Assembly: GCA_030817875.1 (NCBI GenBank)
Contig: JAUSZU010000001.1
Span: forward strand, 5,208,001-5,272,000
Origin: Flavobacterium sp. W4I14
Lineage (GTDB): Bacteria; Bacteroidota; Bacteroidia; Sphingobacteriales; Sphingobacteriaceae
Direction of reading: 5' to 3'
DNA length: 64,000 bases
Part shown: positions 8,279 through 16,963 of the stretch, piece after piece
How the letters are laid out: the number at the start of each line of letters is the position of its first letter
Numbering within the stretch: the first letter of the stretch is position 1
Notes under the pieces: generated by a model
What the model saw: the letters and a program-made list of their open reading frames with translations, nothing else
Databases searched by the model: none
Told to the model about the DNA's origin: nothing
Program-made: the position numbers and the translations under genes

Positions 8279-8503
8279 TTAGGCTTTGGAAGTGATCTTT
8301 TCGGCCAGTTTCCGTGCATTGGGAATAATGATAAAGGCCGCAAAATAAGCAACTGGTAGCATAATACTCCATGCTTTTAAGAATTTGATAAACCAATCTT
8401 CGCCAAAACCATAGTTGCGCATTAAACCTACAAACGCCATAATTAATGTCATAGGGATAACCACGAAAAGCGTGTTGATGTATTTAAAATGTTCTTTTTT
8501 CAT
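8279..8503 (-). CDS. DUF2798 family membrane protein
   Basis: A 74-residue protein with two hydrophobic segments (about 9-27 and 42-62) and the pattern PMTLIMAFVGLMRNYG, then WSIMLPVAYFAAFIIIPNARKLAEKI, characteristic of DUF2798. These are small inner-membrane proteins of unknown role. It sits directly upstream of the Crp/Fnr gene on the same strand (31-nt gap), so the regulator may control it or be expressed with it. Confidence 0.8.
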   Translation of the reverse strand: MKKEHFKYINTLFVVIPMTLIMAFVGLMRNYGFGEDWFIKFLKAWSIMLPVAYFAAFIIIPNARKLAEKITSKA

Positions 8504-8938
8504 TTTTGATCTGTTTAATTTATAATGTTACAAAGGTGCAGCCATTAAAAATCTTAAACTTTGACGTAGGTCAAAAAAGGAAGAAAACGTAAATAACCTT
8601 TAGAAGTAATATTTGATCCGAACCCTACCAATTGAGCACATTGAAACGTTACAAATTGTTTAATCTGATCCTTCAAGAACCTGGTATTGACAGGTCCAAT
8701 AGAAAAATCGTCATCTCGATTGGAGTGCAACGGAATAGAGAGATCTTTGGACTTTTATAAAAATTGAAAATTTAAAGATTTTGCTTCGCAGAGTCTTCGG
8801 GTTCTCCATTACGGTCGAAATGACGATCTTTCTATATGAATTATCTCATTAAGAACTTTCAGGTTTTCCTGTTGATTTTTGTGAAATGGATCATTTTTTT
8901 GGATAGCAATTCTATATTTATGGTGCTGCCTACCTATT
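8504..8938. other. Intergenic stretch holding one palindromic repeat
   Basis: This 435-nt gap has no convincing gene. Its clear content is the inverted-end element at 8709-8828. The rest is AT-rich sequence in which I see no RNA gene. Confidence 0.6.
8709..8828. repeat. Family D intergenic element with inverted ends (copy 1)
   Basis: The left end CGTCATCTCGATTGGAGTGC and the right end GGTCGAAATGACG are inverted copies (GTCATYTCGA core, one mismatch). Between them are GAGAGATCT and a GCTTCGCAGAGTC stretch. The layout is that of a short non-autonomous mobile or REPIN-like element. A related copy is at 36947-37051. Confidence 0.65.
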
Positions 8939-9343
8939 TTAATATTTCTCTTCCAGCACGATTTCAATAGTGATTACTTTCCATTCGCCTTTAATATTTT
9001 TCCAATGGTAAATTTCCTCGGTTTGGATAGTTTGTTTTTTAGAAAAAATAAGCAGATTTGGCTTTAAAATGACTGATTTCCGGGCTATTTTTTCGGTAAA
9101 AACTTCGTTTTCAAAAGAAGATTTAATGCGGTAATAACTGGTGTGGATTTCTTTAATATGGCCAAAATACTTTTTTAAATCAAGTGTATAATCGCGTTTA
9201 TTAAGCGCTATACCTTCTGCAGGGGTATAAGTTAAGCTATCATCAAACATGGCAGTATAGGTAGTTATATCCTTACTTTCTAAAGCCTGATCTGCTTTTT
9301 TGTGTAATTCGTTTATTGCTGAAATGATTAAATCGGTTTCCAT
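8939..9343 (-). CDS. NTF2-like / DUF4440-type small protein
   Basis: A 134-residue protein without signal peptide. The pattern of an N-terminal helix (ISAINELHKKADQALESKDITTYTAMFDDSLTYTPAEG) followed by beta strands ending in EEIYHWKNIKGEWKVITIEIVLE is that of the cone-shaped NTF2/SnoaL fold. Such proteins can be enzymes or ligand binders; no catalytic residues can be assigned here. It stands alone between repeat-rich gaps. Confidence 0.65.
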   Translation of the reverse strand: METDLIISAINELHKKADQALESKDITTYTAMFDDSLTYTPAEGIALNKRDYTLDLKKYFGHIKEIHTSYYRIKSSFENEVFTEKIARKSVILKPNLLIFSKKQTIQTEEIYHWKNIKGEWKVITIEIVLEEKY

Positions 9344-9375
9344 GGTATGAAGTTAATTGTTTGTTTCAGGGATTT

Positions 9376-9383
9376 CAAATTTA
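9376..9383 (-). promoter_or_regulatory. Candidate -7 box for the NTF2-like gene
   Basis: Minus-strand TAAATTTG matches TAnnTTTG, 32 nt before the start codon of the gene ending at 8939. No matching -33 TTTG is seen. Confidence 0.35.
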
Positions 9384-9450
9384 TGATGGGCAAGTAGCTG
9401 ATTTTCCACAGATATCAAAACATGAAATTGCTTGTTTAGTATTGAGTATA

Positions 9451-9954
9451 AATTATTTTTAGGTTTTGGAAATGAAAGGTTAGTGTTCCATAGGTGCTGT
9501 AGCCCCGCCATTCGCTAATTCCGATGAAGGATCGGAACCGCTGCTGTCGGGTTTAGTTAACAGCGGTTTGCTTCAGGGCAACCAACCTAAGTTAATAAAC
9601 CCGATTGTAGGGAAGAGCTTCCGATCCTTCATCGGAACTCGTACCAGAAAGCGGGACTGAAAAAGCCAAAAGCAAAGAACCGCTCATTTCCCATTAATAA
9701 TAAATTATTTTTAGGTTTTGGAAATGAAAGGTTAGTATTTCATAGGTGCTGTAGCCCCGCCATTCGCTAATTCCGATGAAGGATCGGAACCGCTGCTGTC
9801 GGATTTAGTTAACAGCGGTTTGCTTCAGGGCACAAACTTTGTTAAATAAACCCGATTGCCGGGAAGAGCTTCCGATTCTTCATCGGAACTCGTGCCAAAA
9901 AGCGGGACGGAAAAAGCCAAAAGCACAGAACCGCTCATTTCCCATTGATAATAA
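9451..9954. repeat. Family G: tandem pair of 252-bp non-coding units
   Basis: Unit 1 (9451-9702) and unit 2 (9703-9954) align end to end with scattered substitutions (roughly 90% by eye). Each unit holds TTCCGATGAAGGATCGGAA and, about 100 nt later, its exact or near inverse. Each also holds AACCGCTG...CAGCGGTT. A third copy begins at 9955 and is lost after about 30 nt. The unit can fold into a large nested hairpin. Confidence 0.85.
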
Positions 9955-10000
9955 AATGTTTTTCTTTTTAGGAAATGAAAGGGCAGTGCTTGCATGCCTG

Positions 10001-10025
10001 AAGTTGCTTCGTTCCTCAGCATGAC
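10001..10025. repeat. Half palindromic repeat, GTCATGCTGAGGAACGAAGC type
   Basis: The minus strand reads GTCATGCTGAGGAACGAAGC followed by AACTT, which resembles one arm of the REP-like elements elsewhere in the window. It directly follows the truncated third copy of the 252-bp unit. Confidence 0.45.
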
Positions 10026-10135
10026 AGCACATTTAATTGTATCTTAATACTGTATTAACATATTTCTAAACTTTTTTCTACCTTGATGCAACGTTTTAAA
10101 ATCCCTTATGTCTTATAATCAGAATATTCGAAATT

Positions 10136-10693
10136 TTGGAAGCCGTATACATCGATAAAAACCTAGAGCTCGTAAAAAAATGCATGCAGGGCAGCCGCGC
10201 AGCACAGTTTGAATTGTACAAACTGTATGCAAAGGCTATGTATAATGTGGCGCTGCGCATTTTAAATTACGAAGAAGAGGCAGAAGATGTTTTACAGGAA
10301 GCGTTTTTAGATGCTTTTACCAGAATTGTAGATTTTAGGCAAGAAACCACTTTCGGACTTTGGTTAAAGCAGATTGTGATCAACAAATCCATTAATTATT
10401 TACGTAAACGTAAGATGGAGTTTGTAAGTACCGATGAGCTATCGGAAGTGCCTGATGAGGATAGTTTTGATGACAGTGAAGTACGGCTGCAAGCTGATGA
10501 AGTTAGAACAGCCATTACCGAATTGCCAGATGGCTATAGAGTAGTGTTGAGTTTATACCTTTTAGAGGGGTACGACCATGAAGAAATTGCACACATTTTA
10601 AAAATAAGTGAAAATACAAGCCGCACACAGTACATGAGGGCGAAAAAAAAGTTAAAAAGTATTTTAGAACAGAAAGGGATGAGAGATGAATAA
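10136..10693 (+). CDS. RNA polymerase sigma factor, ECF subfamily
   Basis: A 185-residue sigma-70 family protein. Region 2 is about 22-90 (YNVALRILNYEEEAEDVLQEAFLDAFTRIVDFRQETTFGLWLKQI) and region 4 about 120-175 (TELPDGYRVVLSLYLLEGYDHEEIAHILKISENTSRTQYMRAKKKLKSIL). The only plausible start in the frame is TTG at 10136; an ATG at 10108 is in another frame and gives only 16 residues. It overlaps the anti-sigma gene by 8 nt. Together with the DUF4097 protein downstream it forms an envelope-signalling cassette common in Bacteroidota. Its promoter recognition is unknown. Confidence 0.9.
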   Translation: MEAVYIDKNLELVKKCMQGSRAAQFELYKLYAKAMYNVALRILNYEEEAEDVLQEAFLDAFTRIVDFRQETTFGLWLKQIVINKSINYLRKRKMEFVSTDELSEVPDEDSFDDSEVRLQADEVRTAITELPDGYRVVLSLYLLEGYDHEEIAHILKISENTSRTQYMRAKKKLKSILEQKGMRDE

Positions 10694-11213
10694 TAGATTA
10701 GAAACCTTTGTAAAGGAGAACCGTAAAGCTTTCGATGTAATGGAGCCATCGGCAGGACTTTGGGCAAAGATTGAACAGGAATTAGACAACAAGAAGAAAA
10801 AAAAGCCGGTAAAGCTGTATTTATGGATGAGTGCAGCAGCAGCTATCGTGGTGGTTTTCGGTTTAGCCTGGTTATACGTAGGAAAATTACAAAACAAAGA
10901 TTTAGAAATAGCCGACGTTAGCGCTTCATATGCAAAAAAAGAAGTCCACTTCGCTGGTTTGATTACCGAAAAAAGAGATAGTTTGGCCATTTTCGCTTCT
11001 GCGAATCCAGAGTTGTATAAAAAATTTACTGCCGATCTGAAAAAGCTTGATGAAGATTACGAAAGATTAAAAGCAGAGCTGCCAACCTCGCCCAACCAAA
11101 CATTTGTGGTAAAGGCCATGGTTAAAAACCGCGAAATACAACTGCAGTTATTAAAACAACAATTATTAATTATTAACCAGGTTGACGATTATAAAAGGGT
11201 TAATCAGATTTAA
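10686..11213 (+). CDS. Single-pass membrane protein, probable anti-sigma factor
   Basis: A 175-residue protein. The N-terminal cytoplasmic part (about 1-40, MNNRLETFVKENRKAFDVMEPSAGLWAKIEQEL) resembles the sigma-binding region of Bacteroidota anti-sigma factors. One membrane segment follows (about 44-66), then a periplasmic helical tail (about 70-175) rich in Lys, Leu and Glu, likely coiled coil. No zinc-binding HxxxCxxC motif is present. It overlaps the ECF sigma gene by 8 nt, which supports the pairing. The signal sensed is unknown. Confidence 0.75.
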   Translation: MNNRLETFVKENRKAFDVMEPSAGLWAKIEQELDNKKKKKPVKLYLWMSAAAAIVVVFGLAWLYVGKLQNKDLEIADVSASYAKKEVHFAGLITEKRDSLAIFASANPELYKKFTADLKKLDEDYERLKAELPTSPNQTFVVKAMVKNREIQLQLLKQQLLIINQVDDYKRVNQI

Positions 11214-11377
11214 TTTAAGCGGAATTACGCCTAAGTAGAATGTGCAATAAATAGTAGCCAATCGGTCTTAATACCTGATTCAACATATTTGATACAAATT
11301 AAGGAACGCTCACCACATTAAATTATTTATTACCGGCCGGCAGGTTTTAAGTAATTAAATGTTTAAAAATTAACAAC

Positions 11378-12664
11378 ATGAAAACAATAAAAATATTTTT
11401 AGCCTTTATGGCTTTAATCGCCGTAAAAACCAATGCGCAAGAAGTTGCGGTAAATACTCCATCAGAGCAAGTAATTGTCGGAAATGTAGAGAAATCTTCA
11501 ACACTGGCGATGGTTAGCACTTCAAAGCATAAGCAAACGGCAAGCGATGCCGAACGTTCTAAATCTTTTAGCAAGAGTTTTAGTGTAGATAATAATGATA
11601 AGGTTAATTTAAACAACCAATACGGATCTATCACCATTAAAACCTGGGATAAGAAAGAAGTACGTGTTGATGTAGATATTAAAGCTTACAGCAGTTCGGA
11701 TAATGATGCGCAAAAACTGATTGATGGGATAAGTATTGATGCGAATAAAAACGGAGATGTAGTTACTTTCAGAACGAACATGGGCGATAGAAACGGGCGT
11801 TATGGCCGTGGGATGAAAAATGGAGTAACCACCTGGCGGAGGGAAGTGAAAGTAAATTATGTGGTGTATATGCCAGCCGTAAACCCATTAACGGTTTCAC
11901 AAGAATATGGCAATGTAGAATTGGGTAATTTTTCAGGTCCAACTTCTTTAAAGGTAGAATATGGCAATCTGGTTGCTGGCAATTTAAGCAATGTAAATAA
12001 CTACATCAATGTTCAATATGGTAAATGCGATATCCAGGATCTGAATGCTGCAGTGGTAAAACATGAATATAATGGTCCTGTAACCATTGGGGCTGTGGGT
12101 ACTTTACAACTTGATGCCGAGTATGTTGCTGTAAATATCAATACCATCAGGAGATCAGCCGATATTAAGGTAGAATATGGTAAAGGTTTAACCATCGGCA
12201 CTATTGGCGGCAATCTACTTTTAAATGCAGAATATGCCAAAGTAAACATCAACACGGTTAAAGGTAATACGGTTGCTAAACAGGCCTATGGCGATCTAAA
12301 TATTGCATCAGCGGGTAAAATTGCGGTTACAGCAGAATATTCGAACGTTACATTAGGCTCACTTAATGGTGATGCAAACATCAACATGGATTACAACCGC
12401 CTTAGCGTAAACGAAATTACTCCAGCTTGTAAAAACTTCACCTTTGGTGGTGAATACGTAAGCGTTGGATTGGGCTTTGCCGACCGTTATAATGCTAATT
12501 TTAATGTTTCTACTTCATATGCAGGCTTTAAATATGGTTCAAACGTAACATCAAACCTCGTAAGCAAAGATGATGAAACCAAAAAATATACTGGCAAAAT
12601 TGGTAGTGGCGGTGCTGCAAACGTATCTGTTAAAACCGAATATGGTTCAGTGACCTTTAAATAA
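11378..12664 (+). CDS. DUF4097-type beta-strand repeat protein, exported
   Basis: A 428-residue protein with a signal peptide (MKTIKIFLAFMALIAVKTNAQ). The mature part is a ladder of about 14 short repeats of roughly 20 residues, each starting with E/Q-Y-G/A and a V/I pair: QYGSITI, EYGNVELGN, EYGNLVAGN, EYGKGLTIG, EYAKVNI, EYSNVTLG, EYGSVTF. This fits the DUF4097 right-handed beta-helix or sheet fold found at the envelope. It follows the sigma and anti-sigma genes by 164 nt and is probably a target of that sigma factor. It ends at a clear terminator. Function is unknown; adhesion or envelope stress is a guess. Confidence 0.8.
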   Translation: MKTIKIFLAFMALIAVKTNAQEVAVNTPSEQVIVGNVEKSSTLAMVSTSKHKQTASDAERSKSFSKSFSVDNNDKVNLNNQYGSITIKTWDKKEVRVDVDIKAYSSSDNDAQKLIDGISIDANKNGDVVTFRTNMGDRNGRYGRGMKNGVTTWRREVKVNYVVYMPAVNPLTVSQEYGNVELGNFSGPTSLKVEYGNLVAGNLSNVNNYINVQYGKCDIQDLNAAVVKHEYNGPVTIGAVGTLQLDAEYVAVNINTIRRSADIKVEYGKGLTIGTIGGNLLLNAEYAKVNINTVKGNTVAKQAYGDLNIASAGKIAVTAEYSNVTLGSLNGDANINMDYNRLSVNEITPACKNFTFGGEYVSVGLGFADRYNANFNVSTSYAGFKYGSNVTSNLVSKDDETKKYTGKIGSGGAANVSVKTEYGSVTFK

Positions 12665-12690
12665 AATTTTTCAAAACCAAACAAGCTATA

Positions 12691-12720
12691 AAGTCCGGCC
12701 ATATTGGTCGGACTTTTTTT
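12691..12720 (+). terminator. Rho-independent terminator after the DUF4097 gene
   Basis: AAGTCCG and CGGACTT pair, extended by GCC/GGT with one G-T pair, around ATATT, followed by a run of T. It closes the sigma/anti-sigma/DUF4097 unit 26 nt after the stop. Confidence 0.87.
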
Positions 12721-12733
12721 ATATTTAGCGCTG

Positions 12734-13279
12734 ATGAAAATTTACCTTATCCTACTGTTTTCTATTTTTTCTTTCACAGCACTGGCTCAAGATGCTCCTG
12801 TTAAATGGGCTACGCAGGAAACTTTTTTTGAAGATTTAATCGGTAAAGAGTTACCTCCCTTTAACGGTTTAACCATCAATAAAAAACAACTCTCCAATAC
12901 CGATTTAAAAAATCAGGTAGTGGTGATTAACTTTTGGTTCGAAAAATGCCCCCCTTGTATAGCTGAAATGTCCGAGTTAAATAATTTAGTGGCTAAATAT
13001 GGCAAAAAAGCGGTAAGGTTTATCGGGATTACCCATGATAGTCCCGCCAGTGCCAGGCGCTTTCAGAAACGGAACGGTTACAGATACGAAATTATATCAT
13101 TGAGTAAAGATGAGATCAGGAAACTAAATATTAATCACGGCTTTCCTTCAAATGTTTTGGTAGGAAAAGATGGAAAGATTATTTACGCTACAGCTAATAT
13201 TTCCTTTTCTGACCCACAGTTTAAAACTAAATCGGTACTTTTTGAGGAGAAGTTAAAAAGTGCATTAACAGGTAATTAG
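12734..13279 (+). CDS. TlpA-like thioredoxin-fold protein, exported
   Basis: I start at 12734 (MKIYLILLFSIFSFTALAQ, a clean signal peptide); an upstream frame start at 12704 would lie inside the terminator. The 181-residue protein has the redox motif WFEKCPPC with Cys72 and Cys75, preceded by VVVINFWF, and later the cis-Pro region GFPSNVLVGKDG. It should be a periplasmic thiol oxidoreductase of the TlpA/redoxin group. Its partner is not visible; the gene stands alone between a terminator and a convergent bestrophin gene. Confidence 0.85.
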   Translation: MKIYLILLFSIFSFTALAQDAPVKWATQETFFEDLIGKELPPFNGLTINKKQLSNTDLKNQVVVINFWFEKCPPCIAEMSELNNLVAKYGKKAVRFIGITHDSPASARRFQKRNGYRYEIISLSKDEIRKLNINHGFPSNVLVGKDGKIIYATANISFSDPQFKTKSVLFEEKLKSALTGN

Positions 13280-13313
13280 TAATTTTCGAAGACAGGGACG
13301 AAACGATAAAAAC

Positions 13314-14204
13314 TTAAAGGATATATTCGTCATTAATAGGCTTAACAGGCTCTGGGATCTCGTCTTCTTGGAGCATCTGCAAAAGATTGATTTCTATTGT
13401 TCTCGTAATCTGGTTAAGCGGAACACCGGCTGAATTGTTCTCGAAAGGATTAATCAGGCTCATTCCATTAATCTGTGTAGATACAAATACGAAACCGATT
13501 AACCAACCCAAAAATATGGCAGCAGGCCCTGCATCCTGACTGATTACCAAAGTAAATGTTACCACAAATAACCAGATAAATACTTTAGTGAGGTAGGAAT
13601 AGGTAGTAGGAAATATGGTGTTTTTAATGCGTTCGCTCATGCCCATCGAATCAGAGAAACGGGTTAACATCTCGTTGATTTCGATAAAGCGAAAACCATC
13701 AATGGCATTAGCTTTTGACAATTTTTGTAAATCTCGCGATTGGATATTTAAAATGGCATTATGTGTATTATTGTGTTTCCCAATTTCCTTTAAATCTGCC
13801 TCAGATAAATATTTGGTATAAATTTCGTCTACCGTTCCCCTCAAACTTGCCTTTAACGCATATAAAAACGCAATGTGCCTGCAAATCATACGCTTTACGC
13901 TTTCCTCATCCTCATCTACATAATTGATCAATGCCCTTGCAAAAGAGCGGGAATCGTTTACCAAAGCACCCCATATTTTTCGGGCTTCCCACCACCTATC
14001 GTAAGCCTGGTTATTGTTAAAACCGATAAAAAAGGCGATAGCTGTACCTAAAACCGTTGGAATAATGGATGGAATGGAGAAATGATGCGCAATTAAATAT
14101 TCGCGTACAAAGTAAGCCGCAGTACAAGAGGCAATCATGATCAGATCAACGTGCCATGTATTTCTTAAAATTCTACTTAACCTGATGTTTTGTATTAAAA
14201 GCAT
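13314..14204 (-). CDS. Bestrophin family ion channel
   Basis: A 296-residue membrane protein of typical bacterial bestrophin size. Signatures are the N-terminal RNTWHVDLIMIASCTAAYFV, and FFIGFNNNQAYDRWWEARKIWGALVNDSR (about 58-86), the pore-lining and conserved RWWE region. A later segment, FVFVSTQINGMSLINPFENN, matches the C-terminal part, where the family has D/N-PF motifs. Bacterial relatives form pentameric inner-membrane channels for ions. It is convergent with the thioredoxin-like gene and divergent from the MHS transporter. Confidence 0.9.
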   Translation of the reverse strand: MLLIQNIRLSRILRNTWHVDLIMIASCTAAYFVREYLIAHHFSIPSIIPTVLGTAIAFFIGFNNNQAYDRWWEARKIWGALVNDSRSFARALINYVDEDEESVKRMICRHIAFLYALKASLRGTVDEIYTKYLSEADLKEIGKHNNTHNAILNIQSRDLQKLSKANAIDGFRFIEINEMLTRFSDSMGMSERIKNTIFPTTYSYLTKVFIWLFVVTFTLVISQDAGPAAIFLGWLIGFVFVSTQINGMSLINPFENNSAGVPLNQITRTIEINLLQMLQEDEIPEPVKPINDEYIL

Positions 14205-14355
14205 ATAATCTGAATGGGAAATAAATTCGTTACGGATGAAAATACAAAACTAAAGCCAAAATGTTTGGTAATGTAACAAATTAAATGACAGACAGTACAG
14301 GTTGCCGATTGTCATGCAAATGTTTATCTTGGGAAACCAAATATTCTTATTTCTT

Positions 14356-15879
14356 ATGAGCGACACTTTACCCAAGAACAATATTTTTAAAGTAATCGGC
14401 GCGTCTTCTTTAGGTACGCTGATTGAATGGTATGATTTTTACATTTTTGGAAGCCTTGCAGTTATCATTGGTCATCAATTGTTTCCAGAAGATGCAGGGG
14501 CATCCGCCCTGATCAACACTTTGGCAATTTTCGCGGCAGGCTTTATTGTTCGTCCCTTTGGCGCATTGGTTTTTGGCAGACTTGGCGATTTGATTGGCAG
14601 GAAATATACTTTTTTGCTCACGCTGGTGCTGATGGGTGGATCGACATTTTTTATCGGCTTAATCCCATCCTACAAAAGCATTGGTTATGCCGCACCAATT
14701 TTGGTTTTAATATTAAGGCTGATTCAAGGATTAGCCCTTGGCGGAGAATATGGTGGAGCTGCAACTTATGTGGCAGAGCATGCACCTAAAGATAAACGGG
14801 GCTTTTTTACCAGTTGGATTCAAACTACAGCAACCTTAGGACTGTTCCTTTCATTAGGGATTATCGTAATCACAAAAAATATTTTAGGCGCTGAAACTTT
14901 TGGCGATTGGGGCTGGAGAATTCCTTTCCTGCTATCCATTGTGCTCGTTGTGGTATCGATTTACATCCGCATGAAAATGCACGAATCGCCAATGTTTTCT
15001 AAATTGAAAGCTGAAGGAAATATTTCAAAAAACCCTTTAAAAGAAAGTTTTAACAACAAAGCGAATTTTAAAATGGTACTTCTGGCTTTATTTGGTGCTA
15101 CCATGGGGCAAGGGGTAATCTGGTATACAGGTCAATTTTATGCACAATCATTTTTAGAGAATACGTGTAAATTAGATTTTAACGACTCGAGGTATATTTT
15201 ACTTTGGGGAATTGCTTTTGCCACGCCATTTTTTGTGGTTTTTGGTGCCTGGAGTGATAAGGTTGGCCGGAAATGGATTATGCTGAGCGGTATGCTTTTG
15301 GGTATTCTTTTCTATCGCCCAATCTATCAAACGTTTTTGGATGATACCGATTATACAAAAATTGAACAGACTGATATTTTATCTGCCAGCCCAGCTCCGA
15401 TAACTTCTGTTTTAATTGCGAATTCAACTGATAGCTTGCGAACGGTTTCTACTAAAATAATGCTTAAAAACGGTGCATCCTTTAATAAGGTGCAAACCGA
15501 TACGGTTTCTGCAACCAAAGGGATTCTCTTGGGCAAAGAAGTCATAAAAGATAAAGTTTTGCCTACACCTATATTCTGGAAATTTGTCGGTTTAATTTTC
15601 TTCCAGATTTTGCTGGTAACGATGGTTTACGGGCCAATTGCGGCTTTCCTTGTCGAGCTATTCCCGACTAAAATCAGGTACACCTCTATGTCTTTGCCTT
15701 ATCATATCGGTAACGGCGTTTTTGGTGGACTTGTGCCGTTTATTGCGACACTAATTGCAAGCTTTTCAGGTTCTACGCCATTATCAGGTCTATGGTATCC
15801 GATAGGTATAGCAGCATTGAGCCTGGTTATTGGCACGATTTATTTATCGAATAAAAGAGACGAAAATATTAACGACTAG
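14356..15879 (+). CDS. MFS transporter, metabolite:H+ symporter (MHS) type
   Basis: I choose ATG 14356 (MSDTLPKNNIFKVIGASSLG) because MHS proteins begin shortly before the GTLIEWYDFYIFG motif; the frame is open from 14302. The result is 507 residues with 12 predicted membrane segments, RLGDLIGRKYTF after TM2 and QGLALGGEYGGAATYVAEHAP, both typical. Unlike most MHS proteins it carries a hydrophilic insert of roughly 80 residues (about 344-428) between TM8 and TM9. Relatives import dicarboxylates, proline betaine or shikimate; the substrate is unknown. A small membrane protein gene follows after 11 nt. Confidence 0.88.
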   Translation: MSDTLPKNNIFKVIGASSLGTLIEWYDFYIFGSLAVIIGHQLFPEDAGASALINTLAIFAAGFIVRPFGALVFGRLGDLIGRKYTFLLTLVLMGGSTFFIGLIPSYKSIGYAAPILVLILRLIQGLALGGEYGGAATYVAEHAPKDKRGFFTSWIQTTATLGLFLSLGIIVITKNILGAETFGDWGWRIPFLLSIVLVVVSIYIRMKMHESPMFSKLKAEGNISKNPLKESFNNKANFKMVLLALFGATMGQGVIWYTGQFYAQSFLENTCKLDFNDSRYILLWGIAFATPFFVVFGAWSDKVGRKWIMLSGMLLGILFYRPIYQTFLDDTDYTKIEQTDILSASPAPITSVLIANSTDSLRTVSTKIMLKNGASFNKVQTDTVSATKGILLGKEVIKDKVLPTPIFWKFVGLIFFQILLVTMVYGPIAAFLVELFPTKIRYTSMSLPYHIGNGVFGGLVPFIATLIASFSGSTPLSGLWYPIGIAALSLVIGTIYLSNKRDENIND

Positions 15880-15890
15880 ATACGAAGAAG

Positions 15891-16142
15891 ATGAATACGT
15901 TAAAGAAATTTTTAGGCTTGGTTTGGATGGTTTTAGGGCCATTAACAATGACATTTTTGTTTATCCAGGCGATCGATAAAGTGGGCTTGACCCACTCGGA
16001 TATCGAGCGTACCAATACCATTCTCCAATGGGCAATTATCCTGTTTATCTTCCTCCCGATCAGTTTGGGATTGATGATATTTGGATTTTATGCCTGGAAA
16101 GGAGAGTATGATCGCCTGCCGGAAAGTTCGGAAGAATTGTAA
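15891..16142 (+). CDS. Small two-segment membrane protein next to the MHS transporter
   Basis: An 83-residue protein with two hydrophobic segments (about 5-26 and 45-68) separated by a charged stretch, GLTHSDIERTNTI, and ending in GEYDRLPESSEEL. It starts 11 nt after the MHS transporter, so the two are almost surely co-expressed. It may be an accessory subunit. I recognise a similar small protein paired with such transporters in Bacteroidota (possibly DUF6814) but cannot confirm the family. Confidence 0.7.
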   Translation: MNTLKKFLGLVWMVLGPLTMTFLFIQAIDKVGLTHSDIERTNTILQWAIILFIFLPISLGLMIFGFYAWKGEYDRLPESSEEL

Positions 16143-16167
16143 TTTATAGGCTGTTCGGTAATATCTT

Positions 16168-16959
16168 TTAATTAGCCTTGCGGTTGATGTTTTTTAATTC
16201 ATTGTAAACCAACTGCGCAACGGCTTTGGCACCTTCTGGTTGGAAGTGGGTATTATCTTTTTGTCCTTTTGGATAAGCCTCGTATTTGGCTGAATCTAAA
16301 TTCATAAAGTAATGTTTGCTTACAAATTCATTGCCTTTTATCGTGAAAAATGTTGTTGAAAGTGAGGTTAGATCTATAATGGGCGCATTTAATTCTTTGG
16401 CTACATCTTTCACTGCTTGTGGATATTCGCCATGTGCACTGCCCAATTTGCCATCTTTCCATGGGTAATTGCGGGTAACCGGGGTGATCAGGATTGGTAC
16501 AGCACCTTTAGCCCTCGTTTCTTTCACGTACATCCTTAAAAAATCTTTATAGCCGGGAATATCAACATAACGTTCAGGTTTATCTTTTGCCGCATCGTTG
16601 TGCCCAAACTGGATCAATACCAGGTCGTTCTTTTCCAAGGTTGATAAAACTTCCTTCCACCTTCCCTCTTCAAAAAAAGTTCTGGTACTTCTTCCCCCTT
16701 TTGCTTTATCAATAACCAAAGCGCTGTCGCTTTTAATCAGCCTGTTTAATTTTTTTAAACTGTCTTTTTTTAAGAATTGTTGAAAAACCTGCCCCCAACC
16801 TGTAATGGGATACTTTTTCTGCAGATAACCTTCATCTAGTGTATAATCTGCCACGGTAGAATCGCCGATTAAATAAACCTTAACAGGTTTGGGTTTTACA
16901 ATGAAAGACATCAGTAAAACGGTGCCAAGGGCTGCGATAAGGTATTTATGTTTTTTCAT
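16168..16959 (-). CDS. Rhamnogalacturonan acetylesterase-like SGNH hydrolase (CE12)
   Basis: A 263-residue protein with an N-terminal signal or anchor (about 1-22). SGNH blocks are complete: VYLIGDSTVADY with Ser34, GGRSTRTF with the oxyanion Gly89, GHND (119-122), and DNTH (234-237) with Asp234 and His237. CE12 enzymes remove acetyl groups from rhamnogalacturonan I and other pectins, making the backbone accessible. It lies 4 nt after the GH43 gene, in the same operon. A second paralogue is at 35104-35844. Confidence 0.87.
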   Translation of the reverse strand: MKKHKYLIAALGTVLLMSFIVKPKPVKVYLIGDSTVADYTLDEGYLQKKYPITGWGQVFQQFLKKDSLKKLNRLIKSDSALVIDKAKGGRSTRTFFEEGRWKEVLSTLEKNDLVLIQFGHNDAAKDKPERYVDIPGYKDFLRMYVKETRAKGAVPILITPVTRNYPWKDGKLGSAHGEYPQAVKDVAKELNAPIIDLTSLSTTFFTIKGNEFVSKHYFMNLDSAKYEAYPKGQKDNTHFQPEGAKAVAQLVYNELKNINRKAN

Positions 16960-16963
16960 CTTG

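Larger units (their letters stand above)
9344..10135. other. Long non-coding stretch dominated by a tandem repeat
   Basis: A 792-nt gap before the ECF sigma gene. It holds two tandem 252-bp copies (9451-9954), the start of a third, and a half palindrome at 10001-10025. Short ORFs here fall inside the repeats on both strands and have no recognisable product, so I treat them as chance. Confidence 0.65.

Noticed and set aside
9825..10024. Overlapping open frames on both strands (61-65 residues) in the tandem-repeat region
   Set aside because: They lie inside the duplicated non-coding unit, overlap each other on opposite strands, and have no recognisable product.
10108..10158. ATG at 10108 as the start of the ECF sigma gene
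   Set aside because: It is in another frame and meets a stop after 16 codons; the sigma frame starts with TTG at 10136.
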